A stretch of 64,000 bases of DNA from contig NZ_AP025170.1 in assembly GCF_003402535.2 (NCBI RefSeq), positions 3,038,001-3,102,000 of the forward strand, given 5' to 3'. The notes beneath the pieces were generated by a model. That model was not told where the DNA came from and did not search any database. It saw only the letters and a program-made list of their open reading frames with translations. Positions 22,737 to 33,471 of the stretch are shown here, piece by piece. The stretch's first letter is position 1. The number at the start of each line of letters is the position of its first letter. The translations under genes and the position numbers were made by a program. The DNA comes from Cupriavidus sp. P-10. GTDB taxonomy: Bacteria > Pseudomonadota > Gammaproteobacteria > Burkholderiales > Burkholderiaceae.

Positions 22737-22758
22737 GCCCGCAGTCAGAACTGCGGGC
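22737..22758 (+). repeat. Perfect hairpin in corA leader
   Basis: GCCCGCAGT-CAGA-ACTGCGGGC: 9-bp stem with a 4-base loop, 46 bases after the leader ORF. Downstream is GAGTGTCTTTCC, too poor in T for a standard terminator. Confidence 0.6.
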
Positions 22759-23045
22759 GAGTGTCTTTCCGTGCCACCGGCGGCGCCTCCATGCGCGCCC
22801 TGCCGTGGCGGATCTTCCCTCTCCCGGCTAGCCAGCCAACCCAGGCAAACGCCATCGTCTTGTCCGCCCTGCCCCGCGCAGCCGCGGGACAGCGCGATCA
22901 CGCTTGCCCGTGGCCCGGCCTTTCGCGGCTTGCCGCTGGGCCATGACGGGGCATGCGTAATACCTGGGATGCGGCGAGCCGCCTGCGCTTGTCTTCGCGC
23001 TTGTCATCGTTTTTCGTCGCAAATCAGCAATAAGGAATCCCGGGG

Positions 23046-24008
23046 ATGATCAACCTGTTCGTCCTGCAGAAAGGCCGGCTTGCCCAGGAGCAAGTCGACG
23101 AGCGCAATGAGCTGCTGCAGCACAAGCCGATCTGGATCGATGTCGTCAATCCTGACGACGAAGAGCTGAACTGGATCAAGGAAGCCTACGGCGTCGCCCT
23201 TCCCGAACTGGAAGACCTGGGCGACCTGGAGGCGTCGGCGCGCTATTTCGAGGGCGAGGACGAGAATATCCATATCCGCACCGACTTCCTGCTCGACGAG
23301 GAAGAGGTCTCGCGCAACGTGCGCGTGGCCTTCGTGCTGACCAAGGACGTGCTGTTCTCCATCCACGACGAAGACCTGCCGGTGTTCCGGCTGGTGCGGC
23401 TGCGCGCGCGCATGCGTCCCGGCTCGGTGCGCAACGCCAAGGACGTGCTGATGGACCTCTACGCGACCGATGCGGAATACTCGGCCGACTCGATCGAGGA
23501 AGTCTACGAACGCCTGGAAGAAGCCAGCCGCCGCGTGCTGGCCGAGAACGTGACCGATGCCGCCGCGGCCGACGTGCTGGAAACCATCGCCCGCGAGGAA
23601 GACTTGAACGGCCGCATCCGCCGCAACGTGATGGACACGCGCCGCGCGGTGTCCTTCCTGATGCGCAGCCAGCTGCTGTCGGCCGAGCAGCAGGACGAGG
23701 CGCGCCAGATCCTGCGCGATATCGACTCGATCGAGAACCACACCGCGTTCCTGTTCGACAAGATCAACTTCCTGATGGATGCGACCGTCGGTTTCATCAA
23801 CATCAACCAGAACAAGATCATCAAACTGTTCTCGGTGGTGTCGGTGGCATTGATGCCGCCCACGCTGATCGCGAGCATCTACGGCATGAACTTCAAGATC
23901 ATGCCGGAACTGGACTGGGCCGCGGGCTATCCGTGGGCGATCGCGCTGATGGCGGTGTCGGCGGCGATTCCGCTGGTGTATTTCCGCCGCAAGGGCTGGC
24001 TGAGCTGA
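23046..24008 (+). CDS. corA: Magnesium/cobalt transporter CorA
   Basis: CorA is the pentameric inner-membrane magnesium channel. The 320-residue protein has a large acidic cytosolic domain, a long helix, and two C-terminal membrane segments with the family signature Y-G-M-N at about 279-282, followed by the acidic loop M-P-E-L-D-W. A basic tail R-R-K-G-W follows the last segment. Transcription probably begins far upstream, leaving a structured leader. It is convergent with mtgA. Confidence 0.95.
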   Translation: MINLFVLQKGRLAQEQVDERNELLQHKPIWIDVVNPDDEELNWIKEAYGVALPELEDLGDLEASARYFEGEDENIHIRTDFLLDEEEVSRNVRVAFVLTKDVLFSIHDEDLPVFRLVRLRARMRPGSVRNAKDVLMDLYATDAEYSADSIEEVYERLEEASRRVLAENVTDAAAADVLETIAREEDLNGRIRRNVMDTRRAVSFLMRSQLLSAEQQDEARQILRDIDSIENHTAFLFDKINFLMDATVGFININQNKIIKLFSVVSVALMPPTLIASIYGMNFKIMPELDWAAGYPWAIALMAVSAAIPLVYFRRKGWLS

Positions 24009-24011
24009 GGC

Positions 24012-24034
24012 ACTGAGGCCCGTCGGGCCTCAGT
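24012..24034. terminator. Hairpin between corA and mtgA
   Basis: ACTGAGGCCC-GTC-GGGCCTCAGT, a perfect 10-bp stem immediately after corA that overlaps the last codons of the convergent mtgA. No T-tract follows, so termination may be weak. Confidence 0.5.
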
Positions 24035-24788
24035 CCGGCAATGTCGCCGCGCCCATCCGGCGCGCGATGATCCCCGCCTTGGCGCGGAAATTCACCCGCA
24101 CGTTGGCGCAGTACTCTTTCTTGTCGAAGCACTTGGGCGCCGGCAGCGCCGCCGCCAGCCGCGCGGACTGGCCGACGCTGAGCTTGTCGGCACTGGTGCG
24201 GAAGTAGTGCTGCGCCGCGGCCTGCGCGCCGAACACGCCCTCGCCCCACTCCACCGAGTTCAGGTAGATCTCGTAGATGCGCTGCTTGTCGAGCCAGAAC
24301 TCAAGCATCCACGTGATCGCCAGCTCCTGCCCCTTGCGCAGGTAATGCTGCTCGGACGACAGGAACAGGTTCTTGGCCAGCTGCTGCGTGATGGTCGATG
24401 CGCCGCGCACGATGCGGCCGCGCTTCTTGTTGCGCTCCCAGGCATCGAGCATGGCATCGAGCTCGTAGCCGGGATGATTGACGAAGCCGGAATCCTCGCT
24501 GGCGATCACCGCGCGCTTGAGGTTGCGCGAGATGCGCTCATACGGCATCCACTCGCGTTCCAGCCCGCAGCTCCACAGGTTGAAACCGCACAGCCGCCAG
24601 CGCTCGGCACGCATGAAGGTTGTGCTGGACGGGTTGACGTATTGCCAGCTGGCAATCTGCACGAAGAAATACAACTGCATCGCCAGCACGCCCGCGACCA
24701 CGCAGCCCAGCAAATAGCCGAGCCAGCGCAGCGGGTTCAGCACCGAGCCGGCGGAGGCAGCGCTGGCCGCGCGGTTGCGATTGGCCAC
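24030..24788 (-). CDS. mtgA: Monofunctional biosynthetic peptidoglycan transglycosylase
   Basis: MtgA polymerises lipid II into glycan strands. The 252-residue protein has one N-terminal membrane helix (about residues 22-45) and the GT51 motifs: [10 protein letters not shown] with catalytic Glu98, [19 protein letters not shown] and [10 protein letters not shown]. The start is taken as GTG, 18 bases after the aroE stop; the frame is open far upstream but that part is antisense-like shadow of aroE. It is the last gene of the rnb-tonB-aroE-mtgA cluster. Confidence 0.93.
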   Translation of the reverse strand: MANRNRAASAASAGSVLNPLRWLGYLLGCVVAGVLAMQLYFFVQIASWQYVNPSSTTFMRAERWRLCGFNLWSCGLEREWMPYERISRNLKRAVIASEDSGFVNHPGYELDAMLDAWERNKKRGRIVRGASTITQQLAKNLFLSSEQHYLRKGQELAITWMLEFWLDKQRIYEIYLNSVEWGEGVFGAQAAAQHYFRTSADKLSVGQSARLAAALPAPKCFDKKEYCANVRVNFRAKAGIIARRMGAATLPD

Positions 24789-24805
24789 GGCAGGCGACGC
24801 CCCGC

Positions 24806-25705
24806 TCAGCCCTTGCGTTCGGCCTGCAGCGCGTCGCGCAGCTCGGCCAGCACGGGAGCGGTGCGGGGGCGTACGCCGCGCCAGATGTAGAAGGCTTCGG
24901 CAGCCTGCTCGACCAGCATGCCCAGGCCGTCGCTGGTGCGCGCGCCGCAGCGCGCGGCGAACTGCAGGAACACGGTCGGCTCGGCGCCGTACATCATGTC
25001 GTAGGCCAGCACGCCTTCGCCCAGCAGGAACTCGGGCAGCGGCGGCACTTCGCCGTGCAGGCTGCTCGACGAGGCGTTGATCACGATGTCGCAGGCCTCG
25101 TCCTCGGACAGGCCTTCCAGCGCATCGAGACCGCCGCCCCACAGCTCCACGCCGAACTGGTCGGCCGCTTCGACAAACTCTTCCAGCATGTCTGCGGCAC
25201 GCGACGCGGTACGGTTGGCCACCACGATGCGCGACGGACGCGCTTCGATCAGCGGCAGCATCGCGCCCATGGCCGCGCCGCCCGCGCCCAGCAGCAGCAC
25301 GCGCTTGCCTTCGACCAGCGTGTCGAGGTTGTCCTGGATATCGCGCACTAGGCCCACGCCGTCGGTGTTGTCGCCATGGATCAGGCCATCCTCGATCCAC
25401 AGGGTGTTGACCGCGCCGGCGGCTTCGGCACGCTCGGTCAGGCGGTCGGCCAGGTCATAGGCCTCCAGCTTGAACGGCACCGTCACGTTGCAGCCGTAGC
25501 CGCCGTCGGCGAAGAACTTGCGCACGGTATCGGCAAACCCGTCCAGCGGTGCTTCAAGGCGGTCGTATTGCACGGCCTCGCCGGTCTGCAGCGCAAAGGC
25601 GGCGTGGATCGCGGGAGAGCGGCTGTGCGAGATCGGATTGCCGATCACCACATACTGGTCCGGCGTGTCCTGCTTGGTATCTGGCGTAGTGTCTGGAGTC
25701 ATCAT
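24806..25705 (-). CDS. aroE: Shikimate dehydrogenase (NADP)
   Basis: AroE reduces 3-dehydroshikimate in the shikimate pathway. The 299-residue protein shows the substrate motif [16 protein letters not shown] with the catalytic lysine, the nucleotide site G-A-G-G-A-A, and N-R-T-A-S-R, which indicates NADP. An N-terminal Thr/Asp-rich tail of about 16 residues precedes the domain. Its first ATG overlaps the tonB stop by one base (TGATG), so the two are coupled. Confidence 0.95.
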   Translation of the reverse strand: MMTPDTTPDTKQDTPDQYVVIGNPISHSRSPAIHAAFALQTGEAVQYDRLEAPLDGFADTVRKFFADGGYGCNVTVPFKLEAYDLADRLTERAEAAGAVNTLWIEDGLIHGDNTDGVGLVRDIQDNLDTLVEGKRVLLLGAGGAAMGAMLPLIEARPSRIVVANRTASRAADMLEEFVEAADQFGVELWGGGLDALEGLSEDEACDIVINASSSSLHGEVPPLPEFLLGEGVLAYDMMYGAEPTVFLQFAARCGARTSDGLGMLVEQAAEAFYIWRGVRPRTAPVLAELRDALQAERKG

Positions 25706-26637
25706 CAGCGTGCCTGCAGCCGGGTTTCCAGCCCGCTGCGCGAAAACTTGAAGGTGGAAATGACTTCCAGGATGTCCTGGCGCGCCGCCATTTCCGCGGT
25801 GAAGGCGCCGAACGGCGCAGCTGCGCGCACGATCGCCACGGCCTGGCGGTCCAGTGCGGGATCGCCCGAGCTCTTGACCACGTCGATGGCATCGATGTTG
25901 TAGCCGTCGCGGTTGTAGCCGAGCTTGCCGAGCCGGTTGACGTTGATCACCAGGATCAACTGGCCATACAGCGGCTTGCCGTTGCGTTGCGGGAAGTCAG
26001 TGGTGCCGCGCGCCTCGATCTTGCGGCGCAGCCGGTCGTAGTACTGCGCGTAGTCGACCGCCTGCGCGCTGGTGGCGGTCAGCTGGAAACGCTTGGGCCG
26101 CTTGGCGTAGTGCTCGAGGTTGCGGCCGATCTCGGCTTCGAGCTTGGCCATCTCGTCGGTTGAGGTGCGCTCGTCCTGGCCGCGCTGGGGATTGTCCTGG
26201 CGCTTCTCGCCGGGCTTGAGCGGCTGGCTGCGCACCGCCGGAGCGGGCTCGCGCGCTTGCGTCAGCAGGCGCTGCTGCTCCAGTTCGAGCTGGTCGACGC
26301 GGCGCTGCACCTGGCGCACCAGGTCGCCCTCCTGCGTCACGGTCTGCGCCGGCAGCGGCGTGGTGGCGCGCTGCAGGTCGTGGTCGCCGCCACCGTCCAG
26401 GTTGGCCTGCGCCAGCGCGGTAGGGTTGCGCGGCTTCTGCGCCGACTTGGCGTTGACCAGCACCACGTCCAGCGGCGAATCGGTGCGCTTGATCTCGAAC
26501 ACCTCGGGCGCTGCCACCCGCACCATCAGCAGCAGGGCATGCACGGCCACGGAAATGGCCAGCGCCTTGGCCAGCGTACTGCTGTTGTGCCACCTGGCGT
26601 GCCACCAGTGGCGGGGAGCGGCGAGTGCGGCGTTCAC
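25705..26637 (-). CDS. TonB-family energy transducer
   Basis: A 310-residue protein with one N-terminal membrane helix (about residues 22-40), a central charged region with a likely coiled coil (Q-R-R-V-D-Q-L-E-L-E-Q-Q-R), and a C-terminal TonB-like domain (G-Q-L-I-L-V-I-N-V-N-R-L-G and F-K-F-S-R). Such proteins couple the proton gradient to outer-membrane receptors. No exbB/exbD are adjacent, so it is either an accessory TonB or a cell-envelope protein using this fold. It follows the RNB nuclease gene after 111 bases containing a hairpin. Confidence 0.82.
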   Translation of the reverse strand: MNAALAAPRHWWHARWHNSSTLAKALAISVAVHALLLMVRVAAPEVFEIKRTDSPLDVVLVNAKSAQKPRNPTALAQANLDGGGDHDLQRATTPLPAQTVTQEGDLVRQVQRRVDQLELEQQRLLTQAREPAPAVRSQPLKPGEKRQDNPQRGQDERTSTDEMAKLEAEIGRNLEHYAKRPKRFQLTATSAQAVDYAQYYDRLRRKIEARGTTDFPQRNGKPLYGQLILVINVNRLGKLGYNRDGYNIDAIDVVKSSGDPALDRQAVAIVRAAAPFGAFTAEMAARQDILEVISTFKFSRSGLETRLQAR

Positions 26638-26683
26638 GATGGCGGGAATTTGGCTCGGAAGGTGCGAAGCGACAGGTGGACCA

Positions 26684-26707
26684 GCATTCCCGGCAAGCCG
26701 GGAATGC
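26684..26707. repeat. Hairpin between the RNB nuclease gene and tonB
   Basis: GCATTCCCGGC-AA-GCCGGGAATGC, an 11-bp perfect inverted repeat with a 2-base centre, in the gap upstream of tonB. It may be a processing or attenuation structure in the cluster transcript, since no T-tract is present. Confidence 0.55.
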
Positions 26708-26748
26708 CGCTAGGCATTGTAAGTGAGCCCCGCCGATTTCCGAAGGCT

Positions 26749-28863
26749 TCAGCCGGCGGCGGTGCCGCCGGTGTCGCGCTCAGCCGACGGCTGCGCCGGC
26801 GCGTCGCCACCGGCGTCTGCGGCGGCCTCGTCCGAGACCCCTGCGGCCTGCTGGGCGGCCTGCTCTGCGGCGTCTTCCGCGGCGGCCTCGGCAGCGGCTT
26901 CGGCCGACACTTCAGCGGCTTCTTCGTCGCTTTCCAGCTCTTCTTCAGGCAACACGCCCTCGCCCGCAAAGATCTCCAGCACGCGGCAGGAGACTTCCAG
27001 CGTGATCTCGTCGGTCTCGCCGATCTCCAGCAGCACTTGGGTGCCACGCTGCGCCTGCACCAGTTCGGGCACGCGCGTGACCAGCGGGATCTCGGTAAAG
27101 CGCACCGCGCCTTCCTTGAGCACCGCGGCGACCAGGCGCTCGCGGTTCTCCTGCTTGAGCCAGCGCAGGCACCAGTAGCGCTCCATGGTCGACTGGTGGT
27201 CGGCATAGGCGGCATAAGTGCCTTCGAAGTCAGCCACGGCTGCCAGCAGGTCGGCGTCCTTGGGCTTGAATGGCGCCACCAGCTTGGCGGTCACGCCATG
27301 CTGCGCCACCGCCAGGATCTGCCACTGGTTGACCAGGTCGACGTAGCGGCGCAGCGGCGAGGTGCTCCACGCGTACTGGGCTACCCCCAAACCTTCATGC
27401 GGTGCCGGGTAGGTCTGCATGCGGGTGCGATGCATGCCCCACGCCTTCTGCGTGCGGTAGATGCCGGGCACGCCGTTGTCCGCCAGCAGCTTGCCCCACG
27501 TGCTGTTGGCCAGGATCATCAGCTCGGCCACGATCTTGTCCAGCGGCGACCCACGCTTGCGCTGCTCGATGCGCACGCGCTGGCTGCCGTCGGGCTGGTC
27601 GTCGAGGTAGAAGTTGAAGTCGGCGCGGTTGTGCGTCTCCGGGCGCAGGCCGCTGGCCAGGCGCGCCTTCTGGCGCTCGTCGTAGAGGTAGCCGGCGAAA
27701 TGCCACAGCTGGGTCAGCGCCTCGCGGAACGGGTAGTCGCCGCTGCCGTCGGCGAGCGAGGCTTCGGTGATGACGTCGTCAAGCAGGTTATGGCGCAGGT
27801 TGGCGGCAATCGGCACCATCTCGGCGCGGGTCTCGCTGCCGGTGATCAGCCACACCGTCGGGTCCACCGTCACGTACAGCGACAGCGCCGGGCACACCCG
27901 GCCTTCCTGCAGCGTATAGCGCTCTACCACCGGGTCAGGCAGCATGGTGATCTTGTCGCCCGGGAAGTACACCGTTGACAGGCGCTGGCGTGCGATCACG
28001 TCGAGCGGCTCGCCGCGGCGGATGCCGAGCGCGGGCGCGGCGATATGGATGCCGATGCGCAGCTTGCCGTCGGGCAGCTTCGTCACCGACAGCGCATCGT
28101 CGATCTCGGTGGTGGTGACGTCGTCGATCGAGAACGCCTCGACCTCGGCCAGCGGCAGGTCGGCGGACGGCTCGGGCACGTCGGTATCGGGAAAGCCGGT
28201 GCCCTTGGGGAAGCACTCGGCGAGGAACTTGGCCTCGTGCAGCGCACGCGCGCTGGCGACGCCGCCGGCGGCCACCATCAGCCGCATCGGCGACATGCCG
28301 AGCGCGGTGCAGGCCGCGTCCATGGCCTTGTATTCCAGGCTGTTCTTGTCCGGCTTGAACAGCAGCTGCAGCACCTTGTTGCGGAACGATTCCGGCAGCG
28401 TCAGCGCCTTGAGCTGGTCTTCATATTCGGCCTGCACCAATGCCTGCTGGCGCTTGCGCTCGAGCGCGGCCAGCGCGGCCTTGAGCTGGTCCTCGGGCGC
28501 GCGCTGGTAGCGGCCACGCCCCTTGCGGCGGAAGTACACCGGGTTGCCGTGCAGCGCCATCGCAAGCGCCGCCTGCTGCACCGCGCCGGGCTCGGCGCCG
28601 TAGTACTCGGCGGCCAGCTCGGCGAAGCCGAACTCGGCCTCAGGGGCACATTCCCACAGGAAGTCCAGGTCGATCTCGGAAACCATGTCGCCGGTCTGGC
28701 GGACCAGCTCGATTGCCGACGGCTGCGCAAACTGCAGCAGCACGTCGCGCGACTTGACCTTGGTGCGCTTGCCGGCCGGCAGCTCCACCTGGTAAGCCTC
28801 GCCCTGCTGGTTCAGCACGGTGCCGGCGCGGATCTCGCCGCCTTCTTCGAACAGCAACTGCAT
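26749..28863 (-). CDS. RNB-domain exoribonuclease (RNase II/R family)
   Basis: A 704-residue 3'-5' exoribonuclease of the RNase II/R superfamily. The RNB active-site aspartates are in S-I-D-D-V-T-T-T-E-I-D-D-A-L at about 245-260; R-C-x-L-like and S-T-S-P-L-R-R-Y-V-D signatures follow near residue 500. The C-terminal 70 residues are an Ala/Glu-rich low-complexity tail after a reduced S1-like part. It is shorter than classical RNase R and lacks clear N-terminal cold-shock domains, so I give no symbol. It leads the rnb-tonB-aroE-mtgA cluster. Confidence 0.87.
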   Translation of the reverse strand: MQLLFEEGGEIRAGTVLNQQGEAYQVELPAGKRTKVKSRDVLLQFAQPSAIELVRQTGDMVSEIDLDFLWECAPEAEFGFAELAAEYYGAEPGAVQQAALAMALHGNPVYFRRKGRGRYQRAPEDQLKAALAALERKRQQALVQAEYEDQLKALTLPESFRNKVLQLLFKPDKNSLEYKAMDAACTALGMSPMRLMVAAGGVASARALHEAKFLAECFPKGTGFPDTDVPEPSADLPLAEVEAFSIDDVTTTEIDDALSVTKLPDGKLRIGIHIAAPALGIRRGEPLDVIARQRLSTVYFPGDKITMLPDPVVERYTLQEGRVCPALSLYVTVDPTVWLITGSETRAEMVPIAANLRHNLLDDVITEASLADGSGDYPFREALTQLWHFAGYLYDERQKARLASGLRPETHNRADFNFYLDDQPDGSQRVRIEQRKRGSPLDKIVAELMILANSTWGKLLADNGVPGIYRTQKAWGMHRTRMQTYPAPHEGLGVAQYAWSTSPLRRYVDLVNQWQILAVAQHGVTAKLVAPFKPKDADLLAAVADFEGTYAAYADHQSTMERYWCLRWLKQENRERLVAAVLKEGAVRFTEIPLVTRVPELVQAQRGTQVLLEIGETDEITLEVSCRVLEIFAGEGVLPEEELESDEEAAEVSAEAAAEAAAEDAAEQAAQQAAGVSDEAAADAGGDAPAQPSAERDTGGTAAG

Positions 28864-29102
28864 CGATCGGTACTTTCAGAAATGCGCGGAACCGCATCGG
28901 GGCGCCAGGGTGGGCGCAACGGCGGATCCTGTGGGAGAAATGGTGCGAACGGCATCGGCCGGCGGCGCGCTGCACGCCGCGCCGCGCCGTGGCCACAAGG
29001 CCAGGCCGCAGACCCGGAATGATACCGCACCGCCGCTGCGGACCCCGGCGGGCGCCCCGGCGCGGTGCACGCCGCAGGCGCCGGGGACCGGGCCAGGAAC
29101 GG

Positions 29103-30498
<1,396 letters not shown>

Positions 30499-30502
<4 letters not shown>

Positions 30503-31113
30503 GCCGCGCCTGCGCTTGCAGGCACCTTGCCGCCCGGGCCGTAGCCGCAGAAGGCGAGCACTTCGTCGACGTAGTCGGCAAATTCGCTGATGCCGTGGTC
30601 GCTGCCCTCGATCACGCGAATATTCGCGCCGGGACAGGCGGCCACCATTTCACGGTAGTCCAGCACCTCGTCGCCGGTGGCGGCGAGCAGGCAGTAGCGC
30701 TCGGGGCGGCTGATGTTTTCCACGCGCAGGTCGAGCAGTTCCTGCAGGTGGCGGCGCTCGACCGTGATCGCGCCACCGCCGTGCCACAGCGGCTGCTCAC
30801 CCAGATATTGCTCCAGGTCGGTCCACGGATGGATCGCCGGGTTCAGCAGCACAGTCTTGCAGCCATGGCGCTCGCCGAGCCAGCGGGCATAGAACCCGCC
30901 CAGCGACGAGCCGACGATGGCAACTTCCTGGTCGCCGCCAGCCTGGGCGGCGCGGATGGCAGCCTCGGCCTGGGCGATCGCCAGCGCCGGCGAAACATTG
31001 AGCTCGGGGCAGGCGTAGTAGCGGCCCACGCCCCACTGGCGCATGCGCTCCTGCACCAGCCGGGCCTTGAACGACTGCGGCGAGGAGCGGAATCCGTGCA
31101 GGTACAGCAGCAT
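30499..31113 (-). CDS. YqiA/YcfP-family alpha/beta hydrolase
   Basis: A 204-residue small esterase-type hydrolase: [10 protein letters not shown] at the N terminus, the nucleophile elbow G-S-S-L-G-G with Ser70, and a catalytic His in G-S-D-H-G near residue 174. YqiA-type enzymes cleave short acyl esters in vitro; the physiological substrate is unknown. It follows mpl by 16 bases and overlaps ubiC by four. Confidence 0.85.
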
Positions 31114-31129
31114 GGCGGTCCCCTGCGGC

Positions 31130-32518
31130 TCAGGCCGCCGCGGCCAGCGCGGCCAGCAGCTTCTGGTGCACGCCGCCGAAGCCGCCGTTGCTCATCACCA
31201 GCACGTGGTCGCCCGGCTGCGCCACGGCGCGCACGGACTGCACCAGCGCGCCCAGGTCCTGGAACGCGGCAGCCTTGTCGCCCAGCGGCGCCAGTGACTC
31301 GGCCAGGTCCCAGCCCAGCGCGTCCTTGCCAGGGGGGGCGCCGTAGCCGAACACCAGGTCGGCCTGCTCCAGGCTGGCCGGCAGCTGGGCTTTCATCACG
31401 CCCAGCTTCATGGTGTTCGAGCGCGGCTCCAGCACAGCCAGGATGCGGGCACTGCCGACGCGGCGGCGCAGCCCTTCCAGGGTGGTCTGGATCGCGGTCG
31501 GGTGGTGGGCGAAGTCGTCGTAGACAGTCACGCCACCTACCTCGCCGCGCACCTCCATGCGGCGCTTGACGTTGGCGAAGCGCGACAGCGAAGCGATCGC
31601 CTGCTCCGCCGGCACGCCCACGTGACGTGCCGCGGCGATCGCCGCCAGCGCATTCATGCGGTTGTGCGTGCCCTGCAGGTCCCACACCACGGTGCCGGCC
31701 ACGGCGTTGCCGAACCAGACGTCGAAGGCATCCTTGCCCGTCTGTGCGGAGTGCGCGGTGTGGGCGGCATCGCTCTCGCGCCAGTCGCCTACGCCGAACT
31801 GTTCGACCTCGCTCCAGCAGCCGCGCTCGAGCACGCGCGCCAGGCTTTCCTCGACGCCGTTGACGACCAGCCGGCCCTGCCCCGGCACGGTGCGCACCAG
31901 GTGGTGGAACTGCGTCTCGATCGCCGTGAGATCCGGGAAGATGTCGGCGTGATCGTATTCCAGGTTGTTCAGGATCGCGGTGCGCGGGCGGTAATGCACG
32001 AACTTGCTGCGCTTGTCGAAGAATGCGGTGTCGTACTCGTCGGCCTCGATCACGAAGAAATCGGATTCGGTCACTCGCGCCGAGATGCCGAAGTTCTGCG
32101 GCACGCCGCCTACCAGGAAGCCCGGGTTGTAGCCGGCATCCTCCAGGATCCAGGCCAGCATCGACGTGGTGGTGGTCTTGCCGTGCGTGCCGGCCACCGC
32201 CAGCACCCATTTGCGCGCCAGCACGTGCTCGCCCAGCCATTGCGGGCCAGACACATAAGGCAGGTTGCGGTCGAGGATGGCTTCCATCAGCGGATTGCCG
32301 CGCGAGACCACGTTGCCGATCACGAACAGATCGGGCTCCAGCGCCAGCTGGGCGGGGTCGAAGCCTTCGATCAGCTCGATGCCCTGCGCTTCCAGCTGGG
32401 TGCTCATCGGAGGATAGACATTGGCATCGCAGCCGGTGACGCGATGGCCGGCCTGCTTGGCCAGCACCGCCAGGCCGCCCATGAAGGTGCCGCAGATGCC
32501 AAGGATATGAATATGCAT
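31130..32518 (-). CDS. mpl: UDP-MurNAc-tripeptide ligase (murein peptide recycling)
   Basis: Mpl reattaches the recycled tripeptide L-Ala-D-Glu-meso-Dap to UDP-MurNAc. The 462-residue Mur ligase has the Mpl-type N terminus M-H-I-H-I-L-G-I-C-G-T-F-M-G-G, the ATP loop A-G-T-H-G-K-T-T-T-T at 109-118, and V-Y-D-D-F-A-H-H-P-T-A near residue 335. The start was fixed by that N terminus; the frame is open for another 47 codons without similarity. It heads the minus-strand mpl-yqiA-ubiC-fabG cluster. Confidence 0.95.
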   Translation of the reverse strand: MHIHILGICGTFMGGLAVLAKQAGHRVTGCDANVYPPMSTQLEAQGIELIEGFDPAQLALEPDLFVIGNVVSRGNPLMEAILDRNLPYVSGPQWLGEHVLARKWVLAVAGTHGKTTTTSMLAWILEDAGYNPGFLVGGVPQNFGISARVTESDFFVIEADEYDTAFFDKRSKFVHYRPRTAILNNLEYDHADIFPDLTAIETQFHHLVRTVPGQGRLVVNGVEESLARVLERGCWSEVEQFGVGDWRESDAAHTAHSAQTGKDAFDVWFGNAVAGTVVWDLQGTHNRMNALAAIAAARHVGVPAEQAIASLSRFANVKRRMEVRGEVGGVTVYDDFAHHPTAIQTTLEGLRRRVGSARILAVLEPRSNTMKLGVMKAQLPASLEQADLVFGYGAPPGKDALGWDLAESLAPLGDKAAAFQDLGALVQSVRAVAQPGDHVLVMSNGGFGGVHQKLLAALAAAA

Positions 32519-32718
32519 GGGTTCCCGGGAAGACATGAAGCCCGCAGGCTTGGGGACTCGGCACCCGGCGCTCGCGCGGCGGCAGCGTGGCCGCATGGTG
32601 ATGGCAGGCCGGGCAGGAAGCCCTCGATTGTACCCGAGCGCGGGCGGCCTTCGCTGCACCGCGGCGCCCGGCTACGGTCCCGTGCAGCGCCCGGCGCGCG
32701 CTCCGGTATCATGGGGTA

Positions 32719-33420
32719 ATGAGCCGACGTACCCCGCCCGACCCCACCCGCCTGCGCGAGGAGATCGCCCAGGCCGCCGCCCGCATGATCGCCGAGGACG
32801 GCGCCGACTACGCCACCGCCAAACGCAAGGCCGCGCGCCAGGTGCTGGGCGAGCAGCGCGTGCCCGGCGAGTGGCTGCCCGACAACGACCAGGTCGAGGC
32901 CGAAGTCCGCGCCTACCAGGCCCTGTTCCACGCCGACACCCAGCCGCGCGTGCTGGCCCTGATGCGCCGGGTGGCGCTGCTGGCCATGGAGGACCTGGCG
33001 CCGTTCCGGCCCTACCTGGTGGGTGCCGTGCTGAACGGCACCGCCACCGAGCACTCGGACATCTACCTGCAGTGCTTCTGCGACAGCGCCAAGGACGCCA
33101 CGCTGCACCTGCTGAACGCCGGGGTCGACTTCGAAACCAGCGAAAGCCGTCACTTCGGCGGCCGCGCCGATGTCGAGACGCTCAGCTTCCTGTGGAAGGG
33201 CCAATGGCCTGACCGGCGCGAAGCGCGCCAGCTGGCCGGCGAGGTGCGCGCGGAACTTGGTGTGCCGGTCGGCATCCATATTGCACTGTATGATGCCATC
33301 GACGAACGCGGCGCCGTGCGCGCCGACGCCTCCGGACGGCCGGCCCGCGCGGACCTGCAGGCCGTACGCGCGCTGATCGGCGAAGATGCGGGCACCGGCC
33401 CGGCCGGAAGCCCGGCCTGA
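32719..33420 (+). CDS. Conserved protein of unknown function
   Basis: A 233-residue protein I do not assign to a function. The N-terminal 60 residues are helical and charged (A-A-R-M-I-A-E-D-G-A-D-Y-A-T-A-K-R-K-A). The middle has L-V-G-A-V-L-N-G-T-A-T-E-H-S-D-I-Y-L, which recalls the strand-loop of nucleotidyltransferase folds, and R-R-E-A-R-Q-L follows later. It is divergent from mpl. The ending is rich in Ala, Pro and Gly. Codon use is like its neighbours, so it is a genuine gene. Confidence 0.75.
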   Translation: MSRRTPPDPTRLREEIAQAAARMIAEDGADYATAKRKAARQVLGEQRVPGEWLPDNDQVEAEVRAYQALFHADTQPRVLALMRRVALLAMEDLAPFRPYLVGAVLNGTATEHSDIYLQCFCDSAKDATLHLLNAGVDFETSESRHFGGRADVETLSFLWKGQWPDRREARQLAGEVRAELGVPVGIHIALYDAIDERGAVRADASGRPARADLQAVRALIGEDAGTGPAGSPA

Positions 33421-33471
33421 AACGCCGGCCGGCTAAGCTCGCCTACTAATACTCACCAGTCCAGCTTGCCC

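Larger units (their letters stand above)
22499..23045 (+). other. Long corA leader region
   Basis: 547 bases without a long gene, between the EamA transporter and corA. It holds a probable promoter at 22555-22584, a 25-codon leader ORF at 22614-22691, a perfect hairpin at 22737-22758 and further GC-rich inverted stretches. The arrangement suggests regulation in the transcript, as known for magnesium transporter leaders in enterobacteria, but no known riboswitch class is recognisable. Confidence 0.5.

Noticed and set aside
29055..29086. GC-rich 9-bp inverted repeat after fabG as a terminator
   Set aside because: It has a 14-base loop and no T-tract; such repeats are expected by chance in DNA this rich in G and C.
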